DNA from: Mesostigma viride
Lineage: Eukaryota; Streptophyta; Mesostigmatophyceae; Mesostigmatales; Mesostigmataceae
Assembly (NCBI GenBank): GCA_009746045.1
Contig: RPFO01000076.1
Coordinates: 2,029,096-2,093,095, forward strand
DNA: 64,000 nt
Reading direction: 5' to 3'
The notes under the pieces were generated by a model that did no database searches, was not told the DNA's origin, and was given only the letters and a program-made list of their open reading frames with translations. Position 1 is the first letter of the stretch; the number at the start of each line of letters is the position of its first letter. Of this stretch, positions 1 to 10,369 are shown piece after piece. A program made the position numbers and the translations under genes.

Positions 1-51
1 CAGCCTGTGGCCGGGGGAATACAGGACTGGCACAAGCCTGCAAGGCCTCTG
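1..51 (+). repeat. Fragment of an element-A-type LTR
   Basis: These bases match the interior of the element A LTR (compare about 521-570 and 8356-8405) but run directly into the start of the 5' LTR at position 52. The window therefore opens inside a second, truncated LTR copy. It could be the remnant of an older element, or part of a tandem array or nested insertion continuing to the left. No target-site duplication can be read here. Confidence 0.7.
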
Positions 52-919
52 AGCTGACCAAGGGGTCAGGGGATAACCTGGGGTGACCTCTGATTCACTG
101 GCCAGTACACCTAGCCTGGTCCAAGGGCAGATATGTTGTTACCCAAAGGAGGCAGGATCCTGGGCCCTCAAAGGTCTGATCAACCTCAAGGGACCAAGCG
201 GTCTGTGGCTGAGTGGGCACAAGCAAGGTTAGGCTTGTTTCAAGCTGGTCCAGCTCCAAAAGAAGAAAGGGTTGGAGTTAGCATTTTGGGCAACCAATAT
301 GCTAAGTGGATGCAGTTTGGAAAGACCTTTCCAACGCCGTGCTGACTGCCTGAAACAGACAAGGGACGAGAAAGATATGAGGTCCCGAAGTCCTAGCCGT
401 CCGTGGCCGACTAGGGTACAGTCCTCTGGTATAGTGGACAGGACACGTGGCAGGCCGTGCCTGCACAGGCTTAGCCTGACTATCACGTGACTGTGGTCCA
501 CGTAGACCAGAGGAGCAGCAGCCTGTGGCTGGGGAATACAGGACTGGCACAGGTCTGCAAGGATACTAGGCCTTGCAGGCTTGTGACAGGTCCTGTACTT
601 CCTAGGTTGCAGAGTCTAGGCAAATCCAGTTCGTCCTGGCTCTGCACTGATGCCAGTGGACGTTGAGGATTTGCTTGCCTGCCTGCACGTGCCTCGTCAC
701 GCCGATGGGAACGAGGAACAACGCAAAGGATATAGCTTGGTCATGGGGGATGACCAGCTATCTTGGCAAGCACGAACCGAGGCTCCCACATTGGACGTGG
801 AAACGCTCACCGTGGTCGTGGCTTGGTGCACGGGTTAAAAGGTTGCTGCCTTGCAACTTTGGCTTATCCCGTTGTGGCGTGAGAGACCAGGAACTCACAG
901 TTCTGGCTGCTCGCTAACT
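52..919 (+). repeat. 5' LTR of element A
   Basis: Direct repeat of 7887-8755 with scattered differences (for example one G fewer near 530, and substitutions near 466 and 703). It starts AGCTGACC and ends GCTAACT, so the ends form a short inverted repeat that is not the usual TG...CA. Open frames inside it are chance shadows and recur identically in the other LTR. Confidence 0.92.
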
Positions 920-951
920 CGTACTATTGCATTTCTGTTTGCAAGGTTTTC

Positions 952-2101
952 ATGTCGGCCGAGGCTCGGGTCGAGACACCTGAGTCATCCCCCAGGCGCG
1001 AAGCAGCTCCCGAGTTGCCAGCGCGCGAAAACGCATTCTACCCCTATACCCACCAGTCCAACGCTTCTACATTTGTGCAAGCAGCCTACGTTGCGAGGGG
1101 CCTTGCGGAAGGAGGTTGGGTCGCTGTGTTCGGTAACGCAGCAGGGCCGTCGGCAAACGACCCTGTGGTGATGAGGATAAGGGCGACGACGTCGCCAGGG
1201 GAAACAGGGCGGGTCTGCACGGAGCGCCTCGTCGCAATACGCGACGAAATTGCTTCGTTGATCTACAGTTTAGAAGTTGCGTACCAGGGCGGGCACGTAA
1301 CCATCCAGGCGCTGGACTTAGCGCGTGAGACGCTGGGCCAACTGGTGGCCATCTGTTTAGGTGGAACCAGATTGTATAATCACTGGGTGGCGACAAGCTC
1401 GCTGGGGGGAGGGGACCGACGCGTCACATATCATACGGGACGCGCAGACGCGCGAGGCCGATAGCCCGTGGGATTCGGCTGAAGTGGTGGCTCAAACGTG
1501 TGAGCACCTGGTCAACATTCTGATCCAAGAGGCGCGTGGTCACGCTGATCACTGGGTGATCACTACACGTCCGCCGGGCATTTGGTCGACCTTGGACACT
1601 CCGAGGTTGCAGAGCAGGCCGGGGGCGAGTGGGCCAACGGTGACGGTCATCACCGGTCGGGAGGTCACCGACGAGGATTTTCACGACCAGTTCGTGGACC
1701 GACCAACGGGCATCATAGCTCGGTCGTCACAGCAGATTGACGAAGGTGACGGCACAAACGAAGGCTACTCAGCTCGGCGTAGGGCAGAGTTGCATATCCC
1801 GTTTGAGCCGGAACACGATTTCGCTGAGATTGGTCGGGGGTCGCGGAACGACAGGCGGGGTGGTGGCAGCCGGTGGGTCAGAAATCTTCAGTGGTATCGC
1901 CGTGGCAGTGCGCCTAGACTGCCGGTAGAGCAGACAGCAGCCGGGAGGCCGGTGAGCCGTGTGCTAGGTCCTTACAACGCGGAGGAGGTCCGCTCAGTTC
2001 CACGCGTGGGGACACCGGTGGCACGCACAGCGCAGGAGCGTGAGGAGGAGGCAGCAGCTGGAGAGCAGCCAGCGGCTTCTTCAGGCAGCACCAGCGCTTG
2101 A
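952..2101 (+). pseudogene. Extra ORF upstream of gag (ORF1), element A, frameshifted
   Basis: An open frame starts at the ATG at 952 and runs to 1464. A second frame open from 1361 to the TGA at 2099-2101 carries on the protein, so one indel is likely in the G-rich run near 1400-1412. The combined product would be about 380 residues. The N-terminal part is helical with hydrophobic heptads (about residues 80-140); the C-terminal part is Arg/Glu-rich and probably disordered. Elements C and D have a protein in the same place between 5' LTR and gag, so this is a genuine family gene, though the three share little obvious sequence. I recognise no domain. It may be an N-terminal gag extension encoded separately, since element B carries a long helical region fused to gag. 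Confidence 0.6.
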
Positions 2102-2154
2102 GCCTGGTCTTCCTTGTCTATCGCCTGTTTTGTTTTGCCATCCCACTGTATATA

Positions 2155-3509
2155 ATGCCTCGTGGCAAACCGGGAGACGGCGACAAGGGCGAGATGGAGG
2201 CACCGGCTGGAGCAAGCCAGGAGCCTCGGCAAGACAAGGAGCAGCTGGTGGGAGAGGCGATCCCAGCCAGCGACGGCGATGGTGGAAAGAGACCAGGCGG
2301 CAAGAGACGGCATGAAGACGCGGTGGATGAGGCGCGCAAGGTGCGGGCGACGGCACCAACTGATGCAATAACGGTGGCGAACGGGCAACCAGCCGTGGAG
2401 AAGCGTAAGAGGGACCCCTCCGCTGACGGCAATGGTAAGAGGCCTCATGTGGATGAGCTCTCCCCTGTGCCTGCTGGACCAAGTGGTGTTGTTGTTGTGA
2501 CACCCGCTGTGGTGGAGCCAGTGAAGGCGCTGCCAGGGTCGAGACCTCACATGAGTGCTGTCACTGTTATGAATGGTCAAAAGCCTCTTAACCCGCCACT
2601 AGCACAGGAAGCTTTGGACAAGTGGCTTGAGGACATGGAGCTTGTTGTATTCTCCGTGGACCCCACTGTCAACCTAGTGCAAGTGTTTCACTCGTCCACG
2701 TGCAACAGGGACTCGTCAGAGCGTGTCAGGGAAAAGGCTAGGACTGCTGTCAAGGATAAGCTAACCTGGGCACAGTTCCTGGAAGGGTTGAGGGAGGAGT
2801 TCTCTGACAAGGTTCTCAACCTCACCAACTATTATAAACATCAGTATGACACCTTTGAGATAGTGGGTCCTGTGGCAGAGGAATGGGCTAGGCTCAACCG
2901 TATTAGGGACAAGGGGGCCAAGTATGGCTTCCTGGTCACAGATAGGGCCTTGGCAGACTATTTCCTGGACCGTATGGGTTTGAGTGTGGATGGGAGGAAC
3001 GGTGCCCGCATGTTTCTTAACCAGACTGATGGCTCCTTGCGTGCTCTGGAGCTTGTAATCCTCAGCATAAGGAAGCCAGATCCTGCCTGCAAAGCTATCC
3101 AGTCCCATGGCAGCAATGCCACCTCCGCTGTGCAGGGCCAAGGTGATGTCCCCGGGTACCCAGCCCGTGATGGGGCAAGGCCCAACAAGCGTAAGCGCTT
3201 CAGGCGCCAGAGGCAGGGGGCTCAGGGTGGCAAGGGTGCAGGTTCCCAAGGAGGGGTTGGGAGCCAGCAAGCTGGTGGTCAGCAGGGTAAGGGTGGCCAA
3301 GGGCAAGGCAAGGGCCAAGCTCAAGGCAACCAGGGCAAGCAGGGTGGACAGTCTCAGGGAGGCCAGGGGAAGCCTGGCAAGGGTGGGGCTGGGTCTGGGA
3401 AGAAGGGTGGGCATGCTTTGTGTGTGGCAAGGAAGGTCACTGGCGTCGTGAGTGTCCTGACAGGAAGGCCAAGCCTGCTGGGGCAGGGGGCCAGTCTGGG
3501 CAGCAGTGA
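2155..3509 (+). pseudogene. gag: gag (nucleocapsid/capsid-like) of element A, frameshifted
   Basis: The frame opens at the ATG at 2155, 54 bases after the upstream ORF stop. Residues 1-140 are charged and low complexity. Residues 140-330 form a helical capsid-like domain. The C-terminus is a Gly/Gln/Lys-rich basic tail. The frame open to 3513 misses the zinc knuckle, which is in another frame at 3414-3455: CFVCGKEGHWRREC, a CX2CX4HX4C motif. An indel just before 3410 explains this. In the knuckle frame the protein ends at the UGA at 3507-3509, and the same frame stays open into pol. Gag would package the element RNA into particles. Homologues are the gag genes of elements C and D. Confidence 0.8.
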
Positions 3510-3512
3510 CTA
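3507..3512 (+). promoter_or_regulatory. Putative gag-pol readthrough stop UGA CUA (element A)
   Basis: The gag zinc-knuckle frame ends in UGA followed by CUA, and the same frame remains open to 3947 into pol. UGA CUA is a well-known leaky stop context in several RNA viruses. Elements C (UGA CUU) and D (UGA CUG) have the same arrangement. This suggests pol is made as a gag-pol fusion by stop-codon readthrough. Readthrough itself is inferred, not shown. Confidence 0.6.
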
Positions 3513-6500
3513 GCATCATCCCCTGTAAATAGTCAATCACCCCTTGGGGAAGGTGTGCTGGATGTACATAAGGATGGGGGTGTGCCCCTTGTGCAGCACC
3601 AAGGGTGTAAAGATGTTGTTCTTCCACTGGATTGCAATAACAATGCTGCAGCTGAATTCCCTATGCCTCATGCAGGTGGTGGGTCTCCAGCAGGTGCTGG
3701 CCTGGAGGGCCAAGGGACCTTGCTGGAAGGGCCTGGAGCGGTCCAGGGTGCAGGACCTGACTTGGGGCGTCAGGATGGCCTGCAGGGAAGCCCTGGAACC
3801 TCAGGAGTGGATCATGTGTCCCCACACACGGTTCAGACGTCTCGCCAGGTCAGTACTGACAGAGTGCTGAGCTATGCTGAGGCTGGCCATAGTTGCATCA
3901 CATGTTTGGGCATTCTGGGCAGGCAGCAATGTTTGCTTGGAAGCTAGGTAGGGAGCCTTTGTGGGAGGCTGCCAGGCTGCTGCTGAGAACTGTGGTTGCC
4001 AGGAGAATGCTGTTCACCCACCTCAGTCCCATGCTAGGGAGCCTGCTAGGGAGCGTGGCGACATCCAGATGGATATCCAGCATATCAGGGGCTTGTATAT
4101 ATTGGTGGGGTGGACAGGTTCAGTAGATACAGGCTGATAGACGTTCTGCCTGGTATGCAGGAGCACCACTTGTTGTTGGGTATGAAGGCCCTGATCCCAG
4201 GCTTTGGGGTGTGCAAGAGTGTGCAGGCAGACTTGCAGTTTGACTGTTTGCTCAAGCATCAGGACCAGCTGCCTTGTAAGCTGGTAGTAGTCCCCAGGGA
4301 GAGTCATGGGCAGCAAGGGGCTGTAGAGAGATCCATACGTGAAGTGAAGACAGTGGTGCTAGCAGCAGAGTCAGTGCCACTTGTGGCATCTGCCTTAGAG
4401 AGGGCAGCCTGGTGTAAGGGGATAGAAGAGCAGCTGAACCACAGGGTTAACTATTACTTTGATGGTGTGGCTGTCTCTCCCCTGGCCCTGCAGTATAGCT
4501 TGTTGCCTGAGAACGTGGTGCAGGCCAGTCTTAGGAAGGCAGATAGGTTATTTGCCCAGCTGAGACGTAAGGACAAGAACTGGAATGTGCTGAGGCCTCA
4601 GGTGGGGCTGAAGGTCAGGATGTGGAAGGAACCATCTATTCCAGGCAAGCGGGGGAAGTGGCAGGATGGGGTTGTCACTCGTGTGGAGAAGCTAACAGAT
4701 CTTGCCTGGTGGCTTTGGAAAAGGATCCAAGGCACGTGTACAGGTTGTCCTGGGCTCATGTCAAGGAAAGAAGGCCACATGCAATCTGGCCTGCAGACGG
4801 GCCAGGCCCTCCCAGCTGGGTTGAGGAGCCAGGCCAGAGCCAGGCAGCAGCAGCTAACAATCCTCTGGTGGTGGATGATGGTCTGTCCCTGCTGGAAGAT
4901 GACGAGCAGGAGGCTGCTGAAGCAACTGTCACAAGGCCAGAGGGGACGGGGCAGCCACCTAAGGCCCGGGGGCCTCTCATGGCGGACGTCATCCGAGCAC
5001 TCATGCGCAGCAAACATGATCCCAAGGTATCCAAGCTCACGGGGTGGGGGTCGTGCTGGGCAGCTACAATGGAGGTAGATACCAACTCACAGGTGTCTGT
5101 CATCAGGGAAGAGGATGCTGTAGGCTTACAGATGTCCCATCCCAGTTGCCTTGCTGTGTCTGATTTCTCAGGAAAGGTGTCCATGAAGATCCTTGGGGAA
5201 GTGAGTGTGCCTATCTTAGGGGTGCCCACCACGTTCTGTGTGGTAGAGGGCTATCAGGGGCCTGCCATTCTGGGTCAGAACTTCTTGTGCATGCCAGGGG
5301 TTACTTTGACCTCTGATGAGTTGGCACTAGAAGGCAGGGGCAGCCTCCCCCTTGAAAGATATCACTATTCCCAGGGTCTTGCAGTGGCGGTGAAGGCTGT
5401 TAGGAGTCAGCCAGCTGAGGGTCCTCAAGGTCAGGAGCCCATAGCTGAGGACTTGTTGATAATCCCAACCACCTTTGATCCAAGGCAGTTAGGGGTAAAC
5501 AGGTACCAGATAGCTGCTCACAGTCCTATTCCCTGGCGCCAGCTAGTCGAGATGATGCAAAGCCCCAAGATGGCTAAGGCATGGACTCTTGGCTTTGTTG
5601 CTTCTGGGCATGAGTGGATAGTTTCCAACTGTGCAGAACCTGTGGATGAGCTGCCAGAAGTTCACCAGCTGCTCAGATTGATGTTTGTCCTCAAGCTCAA
5701 GGAGGTTGATGGTGTCCAGGTGCCACATGTCAGACCAGTTGTAACCGAGTATCATGGCACTGGCCAGTTGTTAGATGAGGAGCTCTATACTCCAGGGATG
5801 CTGCATGACACGTGGAGGATTCTGCAGTGTATATTTCTGTCTTTTCTGGTTAAGGGTGTGCCCTATAGCTCTGTGCTGATTGATTTCAAGAGGGCTTTTC
5901 TCAAGGGTGACCAAGATCAGGCTAGGCAGACTTGGAGAGATATCCCTCCTTTCTTTGTGACTGTACCTGCTGTATGGAGAGCAGAGATAAAGGCCAGGTA
6001 CCTGAGAATTCTGAAAGGGTTGGAAGGTCTCAGGTCCAGTCCCATTATCTGGAGAAAGAGCCTAGTCCCATTATCTGGAGAAAGAGCCTAGAGAAGTTCT
6101 TGAAGAGTACTTGTGGGTTTTCTGTGTCTCCAGTGGATCCCTGTTTGTTCCAAGGGTCCCACAATGGCCTTCCTGTCTTTGCCTCACTGCATGGTGATGA
6201 CCTGCATCTCATAGGTCCACCAGACTGGGTTGAGGCTGTCTTGGCTAAGATCCAGAAGCGGTTTGAGCTGGGTAAGATACAGCACATGGTGGAGAATGAG
6301 CCTATGGTCTTCTGTGGCATGCAGGCTACGTTGTTCCAAGCCAAGGGCTCGTGGTTCATCAGGATGGAGGGTGGTAAGGACTACCCACAGCAGATTGTAG
6401 ATGCATTGCAGGAGCCCATCACGCAGGCTAGGTGTGCTACCATCAGGGGCATGCTGGCATGGCTTGCAAGTATATGTGCCCCTGACTTGCTGGTTCTGAG

Positions 6501-7098
6501 TCGACTTACTGATTCCCAGCTGGTTGAGGTGGGTGCTGAGAGTGTGGTGCAGGCTGTCATGATGTCTCCCCCTCTCATACTGGGTCCTGTGGATTTGTAC
6601 AAGCCCCTTGACATGGTTCTCTATGTGGACAGTTCTATGGATAATAGGAAGGTCACAGAGGTCAGGGGCAGGGCAGCAGCATTAGTTACCCTGGAGCAAG
6701 ATCACACCTCACTTGTTACCTGGTACAGTCGGTTGCAGAACAGGGTTACACCCAGCAGTGATATTGCTGAGTGCAGGGCAATCTGTGAAGGGCTGCATAC
6801 TGCTCTTTACTTGAGGGAGCTCTTCTACCAGCTATGTCAAGTGGCTTCCTGTAGGTTGCAGCTGCACACACTGGTGAGGACTGATAGCATGGGCATGGTG
6901 CAATTTGTGCACAGGCAGCTGGCCAGGAGCAGGGACCTTGACTACTTGTTGCTCAAGGAGATGTCCTACCTAGCTCACATTGAACATGTGCCTGGTGTGG
7001 ACAACCCTGCAGATGCCCTCACCAAGCTGGAGGAGAAGGCGGAGAGGCAGTACCCCCTGCTCCGTGGGCTCATGGACCCCTTACACGGGCGGCCATAG
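3510..7098 (+). pseudogene. pol: pol of element A: integrase, protease, RT, RNase H (several frameshifts)
   Basis: Coding shifts frame at about 3890, 4100, 4700 and 6060. In order: an integrase zinc region with MFGH near 3900; the integrase core with HGQQGAVERSI near 4305, holding the catalytic Glu; an aspartic protease region with EVDTNSQVSV near 5070 and VSDFSG near 5155; reverse transcriptase with DFKRAFLKGD near 5880, GLEGLRSSPIIW near 6020 and LHGDDLH near 6190; and RNase H with YVDSSMD near 6620, SSDIAECRAICEG near 6750, TDSMGMVQ near 6880 and ADALTKL near 7010. The TAG stop is at 7096-7098. The protease follows integrase, unlike standard copia. A 26-bp tandem duplication around 6038-6090 causes the last frameshift. 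The product is not functional as read. Confidence 0.88.
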
Positions 7099-7886
7099 AG
7101 ACCAGGCCTTGCTTCAGCTTGGGTGCCCCCAGTGGGCTGCTTGACCAAAGTACCAAGTGGTGACTGGTGCTTACTGGTTGACAGCCGGTCCTTCAGGGTT
7201 AGGTACACCCTCCTGGACAGGAGTTGGTGTGGAATGTCACTCCTACCAGCTGAGAATCATGCCTGGCCCTCCCCATGGGGTTCAGAAGAGTCGCCAGGAC
7301 TTAAGTCGACGCCTTTGGCCTCAAACAGTTAGGCCATGCAAGGGCAACCCGAATGTTGGTTCTTACAGGTTGCTGTACATATGTTTTCTAGTGCTTGTTT
7401 CCAACCTGTTGCTAATAAAGAACCTGGTTGTGTGACCATGTGGAACATGGTTGCCAGGGGGCCACATTCTGGGTTATATAATGCTTGAATAAAACATAAT
7501 CATGTCATGTCATTCTCATGTTGTTTCTCATGGTTGTAATGTTTCTCTTGTGTAAAGTTCCAGGTCACCTATAAACCTGGAGGTTGGGGTGGGGTTCAAT
7601 TCCCCAGCAGAGCCACAGCCTGGCATGAGTGATTCCTGGGCTTAACACCCAGTGAAGACATGGGCTCCCCAATAAGGCAGTATTTGTATAGGTGCTACCT
7701 GAGTCTCTTTGAGCATAAAAGGGAAAGGCTGGCCAAGGCGGGCGCCATAAGAACGGGCGCCTGTGATAACTGTGAAAGATCAGGAACTCACAATAGTACG
7801 TTCTTGGCATCCTGTAATCCCAGCCATTGGACTAGGTAATGTGCCTTGACTTTAATCTAGCACCAAGTTCCCAAGGAAAGGTTGGG
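7099..7886 (+). other. 3' untranslated region of element A with tRNA-like module
   Basis: There is no gene between the pol stop and the 3' LTR. Bases 7590-7606 form a canonical tRNA T-arm: stem TGGGG/CCCCA around the 7-base loop TTCAATT. A CCAGGT/ACCTGG hairpin precedes it at about 7559-7581. A repeated GGGCGCC pair follows at 7740-7746 and 7755-7761. An AATAAA-like signal lies near 7490. The purine tract AAGGAAAGGTTGGG closes the region and should prime plus-strand synthesis. Elements C and D carry matching T-arms at the equivalent place. Confidence 0.65.
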
Positions 7887-8755
7887 AGCTGACCAAGGGG
7901 TCAGGGGATAACCTGGGGTGACCTCTGATTCACTGGCCAGTACACCTAGCCTGGTCCAAGGGCAGATATGTTGTTACCCAAAGGAGGCAGGATCCTGGGC
8001 CCTCAAAGGTCTGATCAACCTCAAGGGACCAAGCGGTCTGTGGCTGAGTGGGCACAAGCAAGGTTAGGCTTGTTTCAAGCTGGTCCAGCTCCAAAAGAAG
8101 AAAGGGTTGGAGTTAGCATTTTGGGCAACCAATATGCTAAGTGGATGCAGTTTGGAAAGACCTTTCCAACGCCGTGCTGACTGCCTGAAACAGACAAGGG
8201 ACGAGAAAGATATGAGGTCCCGAAGTCCTAGCCGTCCGTGGCCGACTAGGGTACAGTCCTCTGGTATAGTGGACAGGACACGTGGCAGGCCGTGCCTGCA
8301 CAGGCCTAGCCTGACTATCACGTGACTGTGGTCCACGTAGACCAGAGGAGCAGCAGCCTGTGGCCGGGGGAATACAGGACTGGCACAGGTCTGCAAGGAT
8401 ACTAGGCCTTGCAGGCTTGTGACAGGTCCTGTACTTCCTAGGCTGCAGAGTCTAGGCAAATCCAGTTCGTCCTGGCTCTGCACTGATGCCAGTGGACGTT
8501 GTGGATTTGCTTGTCTGCCTGCACGTGCCTCGTCACGCCGATGGGAACGAGGAACAACGCAAAGGATATAGCTTGGTCATGGGGGATGACCAGCTATCTT
8601 GGCAAGCACGAACCGAGGCTCCCACATTGGACGTGGAAACGCTCACCGTGGTCGTGGCTTGGTGCACGGGTTAAAAGGTTGCTGCCTTGCAACTTTGGCT
8701 TATCCCGTTGTGGCGTGAGAGACCAGGAACTCACAGTTCTGGCTGCTCGCTAACT
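7887..8755 (+). repeat. 3' LTR of element A
   Basis: 869-bp direct repeat of 52-919. It is preceded by a polypurine tract and followed directly by ACCCT of the first 39-bp minisatellite unit, so element A abuts the coding repeat of the downstream gene exactly at a unit boundary. Confidence 0.93.
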
Positions 8756-8989
8756 ACCCTCCACGGCCGTGCCAGCCCCTCTGGCCCCACTGCCACCCTC
8801 CACGGCCGTGCCAGCCCCTCTGGCCCCACTGCCACCCTCCACGGCCGTGCCAGCCCCTCTGGCCCCACTGCCACCCTCCACGGCCGTGCCAGCCCCTCTG
8901 GCCCCACTGCCACCCTCCACGGCCGTGCCAGCCCCTCTGGCCCCACTGCCACCCTCCACGGCCGTGCCAGCCCCTCTGGCCCCACTGCC
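8756..8989 (+). repeat. 39-bp minisatellite, six units, coding
   Basis: Six essentially identical 39-bp units plus an 11-bp partial copy. In the frame of the following exon each unit encodes 13 residues rich in Pro, Ala and Leu ([13 protein letters not shown]). The unit length is a multiple of three, so copy number can change without breaking the frame. The array begins exactly where the LTR of element A ends. Confidence 0.95.
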
Positions 8990-9471
8990 ACCCTCCACGG
9001 GAGGACCAGAGTCATCGGTGGAATCCGTGCTTGCCAACATGATGTTGCAGTTGAAAAAAATGCAAGAGGAGCTCGCTGAGAAGAACGCCATCATCAACAA
9101 ACAAGCGGAGAGATCTGCACCGACAGAATCCTGCTCAAGCCTACCAATCCCATGTGTAAGTTCCGCAGCTCCTCAGATATGGACGGAAATGTTACCATCT
9201 TTATAATTGTGGATGCCTCTGAGTTAATCTATGTTGTTTACTGTCTACATTTGTTATGTATAAACAAGACCTACCATAAATTAGTTTGCATTGCGGTTTT
9301 GTTGTGTATTCTTTTTCTGACTACTTGCGCAACCCAATGGTCCAAATTTCTGCTGTTTGCGTGCAGGAAAATACCCCGGACAGCGCGGCACAAGCAAAAC
9401 ACTGCGAGCTGCTGAATGGCCAGAAGGCAGAAGGCATGGCATCAAACCGAGCCCAGCCAGTTTTGGAATAG
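8756..9471 (+). CDS. 5'-truncated spliced gene of a CACTA-type element (coiled-coil protein)
   Basis: An exon open from the LTR junction through the 39-bp repeats to 9155 ends at a good donor (GTAAG at 9156). After the Pro/Ala repeats comes a Lys/Glu-rich heptad region ([15 protein letters not shown]), a likely coiled coil. An acceptor TGCAG ends at 9366; in phase the next exon runs 9367-9471 to TAG. A further possible intron (donor 9474, acceptor ending 9664) precedes an open stretch to TGA at 9820-9822, which is either 3' UTR or an alternative C-terminus. A likely AATAAA signal lies near 9880. The N-terminus was lost at the element A insertion. From its place next to a CACTA-type end it may be an accessory (tnpA-like) gene, but I recognise no domain. 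Confidence 0.45.
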
Positions 9472-9964
9472 CTGTAAGTTTTCACGATCAGGGTGCACAG
9501 GATTCCATTTTTTTGCACTACAAAGCATTTGTCTCGTGTACGAGCGCGATTTTTTACTGTCTCGTCATTTTGGACTTCCTGTGTACATTTGCACATCCTG
9601 CAGCCTTTCTGATTCTGGCCCTGCCTTGCTGCTTTGTCCTTCTTAATTGTGCTCCTACGTGCAGGAAGACGTAGAACGAAACATGCGGACTCTGAACAGT
9701 ATGGGAGAGGCATGAGAACTCTTCTCGTGAAGAATTGTGTGAAGATGTACACAAACTTCCCTGATTCCAAGAATGAATCAGTTTTGCCCTTTCAGCAAGA
9801 CATGACTACGACTGTCAGTTGACAGCATGTTTGCTGTGGATGATGTATGCATGCTGTAACATGATATTTATCAATGTAATAAATGCACTGATTGTGAGTC
9901 ATGCCCCTGTTGTAATCATCTTGCATTGTTGTATTTCTGACGGACCCTGATAACACAATTTTTT

Positions 9965-10369
9965 TGTCCCAGAATGGCTGGAGAATTCGCCTGTGCATGT
10001 TCTTGATTTTCTTGAGATTCTACTCGTTTTTTTGTCCTGAGATTTTCCTGAGATTGTCCTGAGATTTTGTCCTGAGATTTTCACTACAAAGTCAAAATCT
10101 CAGTACCTGAGTTTTTCAGTTGAAAATCTTGAGATTTTTCTCACCAGAAATCTCAGGACCCGAGACTTGCGCACTTACCAGATTTTCTCAAGACGACATA
10201 TCAGGGAAATATCAGGGCAATCTCAGGAAAACTCAAGATCCATCTCAAGACATTCTCAAGACATTCTCAAGAAATCTCAGGATTTCTCAAGATTTTTGTA
10301 GGTAAATCTAAAAAAAACTCAGAAAAATCTCAAGAAATCTCAGTGCGAATTTCCGCCGACTTCCTAGTG
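9965..10369 (+). repeat. CACTA-type 3' terminus with subterminal repeat cluster
   Basis: The block is packed with variants of CCTGAGATTTT in the left half and the complement AAAATCTCAGG in the right half, over 20 copies in both orientations. It stops at TTCCTAGTG ending at 10369. Read inwards the end is CACTAGGAAGTCGGCGG, close to the end at 60640 (CACTAGGAACTCGGGGG). CACTA ends plus dense subterminal motifs in both orientations are the hallmark of CACTA/En-Spm transposons, where they bind the accessory protein. The three bases after the end are TGG; the matching 5' end is not in the window. Confidence 0.75.

Larger units (their letters stand above)
52..8755 (+). mobile_element. Copia-like LTR retrotransposon A (decayed)
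   Basis: Two LTRs of 868 and 869 bp (52-919, 7887-8755) enclose an extra ORF, gag and pol. The domain order is gag, integrase, protease, reverse transcriptase, RNase H. A purine-rich tract at about 7873-7886 sits just upstream of the 3' LTR, as expected for a plus-strand primer. The LTRs begin AGCTGACC and end GCTAACT. The right flank is ACCCT. The left flank is another LTR fragment, so a target-site duplication cannot be confirmed. Several frameshifts and a 26-bp tandem duplication in reverse transcriptase make it unable to express its whole pol; it is a relic, or mobile only with help from other copies. Confidence 0.93.

Noticed and set aside
7590-7606. A functional tRNA gene in element A
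   Set aside because: Only the T-arm is convincing; no proper acceptor or D-arm closes around it, so it is reported as a tRNA-like module.
8756-8989. Regular 39-bp units as a CRISPR array
   Set aside because: Units are contiguous without spacers and lie in a eukaryotic coding exon.
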